Positions 39,211 to 40,671 of a DNA stretch of 40,671 nt are shown here, in pieces. Both the position numbers and the translations under genes were made by a program. This stretch comes from Minisyncoccota bacterium. Lineage in GTDB: Bacteria; Patescibacteriota; Microgenomatia; PFEM01; JAFGMK01. The stretch lies in NCBI GenBank assembly GCA_016927565.1, contig JAFGMK010000025.1, positions 1-40,671 on the forward strand. The letters are read 5' to 3'. The notes beneath the pieces were generated by a model. The model worked only from the letters and a program-made list of their open reading frames with translations, was not told the origin of the DNA and ran no database searches. Every line of letters starts with the position of its first letter. Positions within the stretch are counted from its first letter, which is position 1.

Positions 39211-39830
39211 AAATTGCCCGTCCTTTGCGAAAGTTAATTGAGTCTTTTGAGGCTCTGCCGGGCATCGGTCCGAAAACGGCTTCCCGGTTGGCTTTTTATT
39301 TACTTCATGTGCCCCAATCCTATCTTGATGTATTTGCCTCAAACCTTGAGAATCTGAAAAAACAAACTAAGACCTGCACGATTTGTTTCAATGTTGCTGA
39401 GGAAGATCCTTGTCCGATTTGTCTTGATCGGGATCGGGATAAGTCCGTCATCTGTGTGGTTGAGGAGCCTTTGGATATTCTGGCTCTGGAAAAAACCGGG
39501 CATTATCAGGGAGTTTATCATGTTCTTCACGGAGCGATTTCACCGTTAGACAATATCGGTCCGGAAGAGCTTTTTATTAAGCCGCTTTTCAACCGGCTTA
39601 AAAACGGCGGAGTTAAGGAATTAATTCTGGCGACGAATCCGAATATGGCGGGCGAGGCGACGGCAATGTACATTGCCAACCTCATTCGCAAATCTAAAGG
39701 CCGGGAATTAAAAATTAAAAGTCTTAAATTGACCCGAATCGGATTGGGATTGCCGACCGGAGCGGATTTGGAGTATGCTGATGAAGTGACCCTTACGCGG
39801 GCGATTGAGGGCAGGAGAGAGTTGGATTAA
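39207..39830 (+). CDS. recR: Recombination protein RecR
   Basis: RecR works with RecO/RecF in gap repair and RecA loading. The 207-aa protein has the helix-hairpin-helix (LIESFEALPGIGPKTASRLAFYLL), a Cys4 zinc site (CTICFNVAEEDPCPIC), and the Toprim domain starting VICVVEEPLDILALEKTG, with HGAISPLDNIGPEEL, EGEATAMY-like sequence GEATAMYIANLI, and the Walker-like GLPTGADLEYADEVTL. Length is normal. The ATG overlaps the ybaB stop by 4 nt. Confidence 0.97.
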   Translation: MKIARPLRKLIESFEALPGIGPKTASRLAFYLLHVPQSYLDVFASNLENLKKQTKTCTICFNVAEEDPCPICLDRDRDKSVICVVEEPLDILALEKTGHYQGVYHVLHGAISPLDNIGPEELFIKPLFNRLKNGGVKELILATNPNMAGEATAMYIANLIRKSKGRELKIKSLKLTRIGLGLPTGADLEYADEVTLTRAIEGRRELD

Positions 39831-39861
39831 AGGTTTAATTCCGAAAAAGGGTTAGAAAAAT

Positions 39862-40299
39862 ATGCCGATTTTACCTCCTAAGGTAGCTAAGGCGATAAAA
39901 CAGGCCAAGCAAAACACGGTCGAAAAGCTGGTCGAAACGGCTGCGTCTCAGGCCGGTATTGGTCAGAAAAAATCGGATCCGGGCCGGGAAAAAATTCCGG
40001 CAGGAACCGATCCGGCCCAATGGATCGAAAAAGAAAAAGAGAAGCAAAAACAGCTGGGTATTGTCCGGCGGCACCTGCAACAACTTCAACAGGAACAGTT
40101 AAGTTTGGCTCATCAGCGGCAAAGACAGATTGAGCAAGAGAAGAATCAGGCGGAAGCGGCCAGGCAGCAGATCAGAGAGAAGGGCTTGCCTCCGGTGCCC
40201 CAGATTTCTTCCAAACCCAAAAGGGGGACGGCCCTGATGGGCAGGCGGAAAAAAGGCAAGGGCAGCGGCGAACTGCCGGCCGCCCAAAGATCAAGATAA
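39862..40299 (+). CDS. Hypothetical coiled-coil protein, Gln/Lys-rich
   Basis: I do not recognise this 145-aa protein. It has no signal peptide or membrane segment. The N-terminal ~40 residues are helical (PPKVAKAIKQAKQNTVEKLVE). The middle (residues ~55-105) is a Gln/Glu/Lys-rich likely coiled coil (QLQQEQLSLAHQRQRQIEQE). The tail is basic with Gly: PKRGTALMGRRKKGKGSG. A role with RNA or DNA is plausible from charge alone, nothing more. It starts 31 nt after recR with AAAAAGGG upstream, and the repeat block follows. Confidence 0.65.
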   Translation: MPILPPKVAKAIKQAKQNTVEKLVETAASQAGIGQKKSDPGREKIPAGTDPAQWIEKEKEKQKQLGIVRRHLQQLQQEQLSLAHQRQRQIEQEKNQAEAARQQIREKGLPPVPQISSKPKRGTALMGRRKKGKGSGELPAAQRSR

Positions 40300-40319
40300 A
40301 AAAAAGCACTCCATACCCC

Positions 40320-40557
40320 GTCATTCAGAGGCCGAAGGCCGAAAAATCCCCTTGGGGTTCAAGCCGGGAATCCTTTGCCTGGCTCAGGATGACGGTGAGA
40401 AAAGGCTCAGGATGACGGTGAGAAAAGGCTCAGGATGACGGTGAGAAAAGGCTCAGGATGACGGTGAGAAATCCCCGCCCCGTCATTCAGAGGCCGAAGG
40501 CCGAAGAATCCCCTTGGGGTTCAAGCCGGGAATCCTTTGCCTGGCTCAGGCTGTCGG
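40320..40557. repeat. Dispersed repeat, copies 3a and 3b, with tandem array
   Basis: Two copies of the GTCATTCAGAGGCCGAAGGCC element start at 40320 and 40482. Copy 3a ends in four tandem 23-nt units (starts 40381, 40404, 40427, 40450), each GGCTCAGGATGAC followed by GGTGAGAAAA. Copy 3b ends degenerately in CTCAGGCTGTCGG. The tandem units have no spacers, so this is not a CRISPR array. Confidence 0.9.
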
Positions 40558-40584
40558 AAAATTTTTACTCAACAATATCCAGAA

Positions 40585-40610
40585 TTCAAGTTTGAAGTGC
40601 CCCACTTGAA
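40585..40610. mobile_element. Possible terminal inverted-repeat region of an IS30-like element
   Basis: TTCAAGT (40585-40591) and ACTTGAA (40604-40610) form an inverted repeat just before the transposase start. This placement fits the left end of an insertion sequence. The other end lies beyond the window, so the boundary is a guess. Confidence 0.35.
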
Positions 40611-40618
40611 GAAGTATC

Positions 40619-40671
40619 ATGTGGAGCATGAAAAAATACAAACATCTTTCTATTAAGGAAAGAGAGTTGAT
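40619..40671 (+). CDS. IS30-like transposase, N-terminal fragment cut by the window edge
   Basis: Only the first ~17 codons are present. They read MWSMKKYKHLSIKEREL, which matches the helix-turn-helix opening of IS30-family transposases (a Y-x-H-L-x-x-x-E-R pattern). The ATG at 40628 is an alternative start. The assignment rests on a very short stretch. Confidence 0.6.
   Translation, partial: MWSMKKYKHLSIKEREL

Noticed and set aside
40381-40472. CRISPR array
   Set aside because: The four 23-nt units are directly adjacent without spacers, and no cas gene is in the window.

Overview
The window reads as a chromosomal segment of a Patescibacteria/CPR bacterium, most likely of the Microgenomates type. 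This assignment is inferred from gene content, because no 16S rRNA is present. Supporting traits are a very short EF-Ts, a prolyl-tRNA synthetase without the bacterial editing insertion, a two-domain ThyX, small divergent versions of several housekeeping enzymes, many tightly overlapping genes, TTG/GTG starts and several promoters that sit directly on the start codon.

Layout. 1-3300: tRNA-Thr, a probable 160-nt structured RNA with its own promoter, a small site-2 protease, ribosomal protein L28, and a def-fmt pair. 3300-5765: a small orphan gene and a secreted subtilisin-like protease with a dockerin-like tail. 5769-12710 (minus strand): a probable operon of a GT87-type glycosyltransferase, an O-antigen ligase/polymerase with TPRs, an unrecognised protein with an HExxH motif, and an AmmeMemoRadiSam trio (radical SAM enzyme, LigB/MEMO-like protein, AMMECR1). 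12810-18134: a CruF-like membrane protein followed by the cell-shape operon mreB, a PAP2-like gene, mreC, mreD and the PBP2 gene. 18150-23710: a repeat, a second small orphan gene, dprA, topA, nrdD. 23727-25902 (minus): a dUTPase/dCTP deaminase-like gene and thyX, i.e. dTMP synthesis. 26220-29926: glyA, a divergent folD, a TrpR/YerC-like regulator and a cyclodeaminase (fchA-like). Three copies of one long palindrome lie in this block. 29943-35040: a methyltransferase-like gene, then rpsB-tsf-frr-rseP-proS, a compacted form of a classical bacterial cluster. 35106-40299: a DHH-like phosphoesterase, an adenosine-specific kinase family protein, rpsU, ybeY, dnaX-ybaB-recR and a coiled-coil orphan. 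The window ends in a dispersed/tandem repeat block and the first codons of an IS30-like transposase.

The most interesting signal is the one-carbon folate block. A TrpR-family regulator gene has a 34-bp palindrome lying across its own promoter, between it and the divergent fchA-like gene. A perfect 32-bp version lies directly before folD, and a third copy lies in the folD-trpR gap. This looks like a self-contained, possibly undescribed regulon for folate C1 interconversion. The FolD appears to lack the catalytic lysine of the cyclohydrolase reaction, which the FchA-like protein could supply. Other points worth checking are the structured RNA at 243-406, the HExxH gene joined to the AmmeMemoRadiSam operon, the leaderless promoters, a candidate S2 leader RNA, and key-residue losses in YbeY, Fmt and the dCTP deaminase-like protein. 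All functions are assigned from motifs read by eye; no database search was run.
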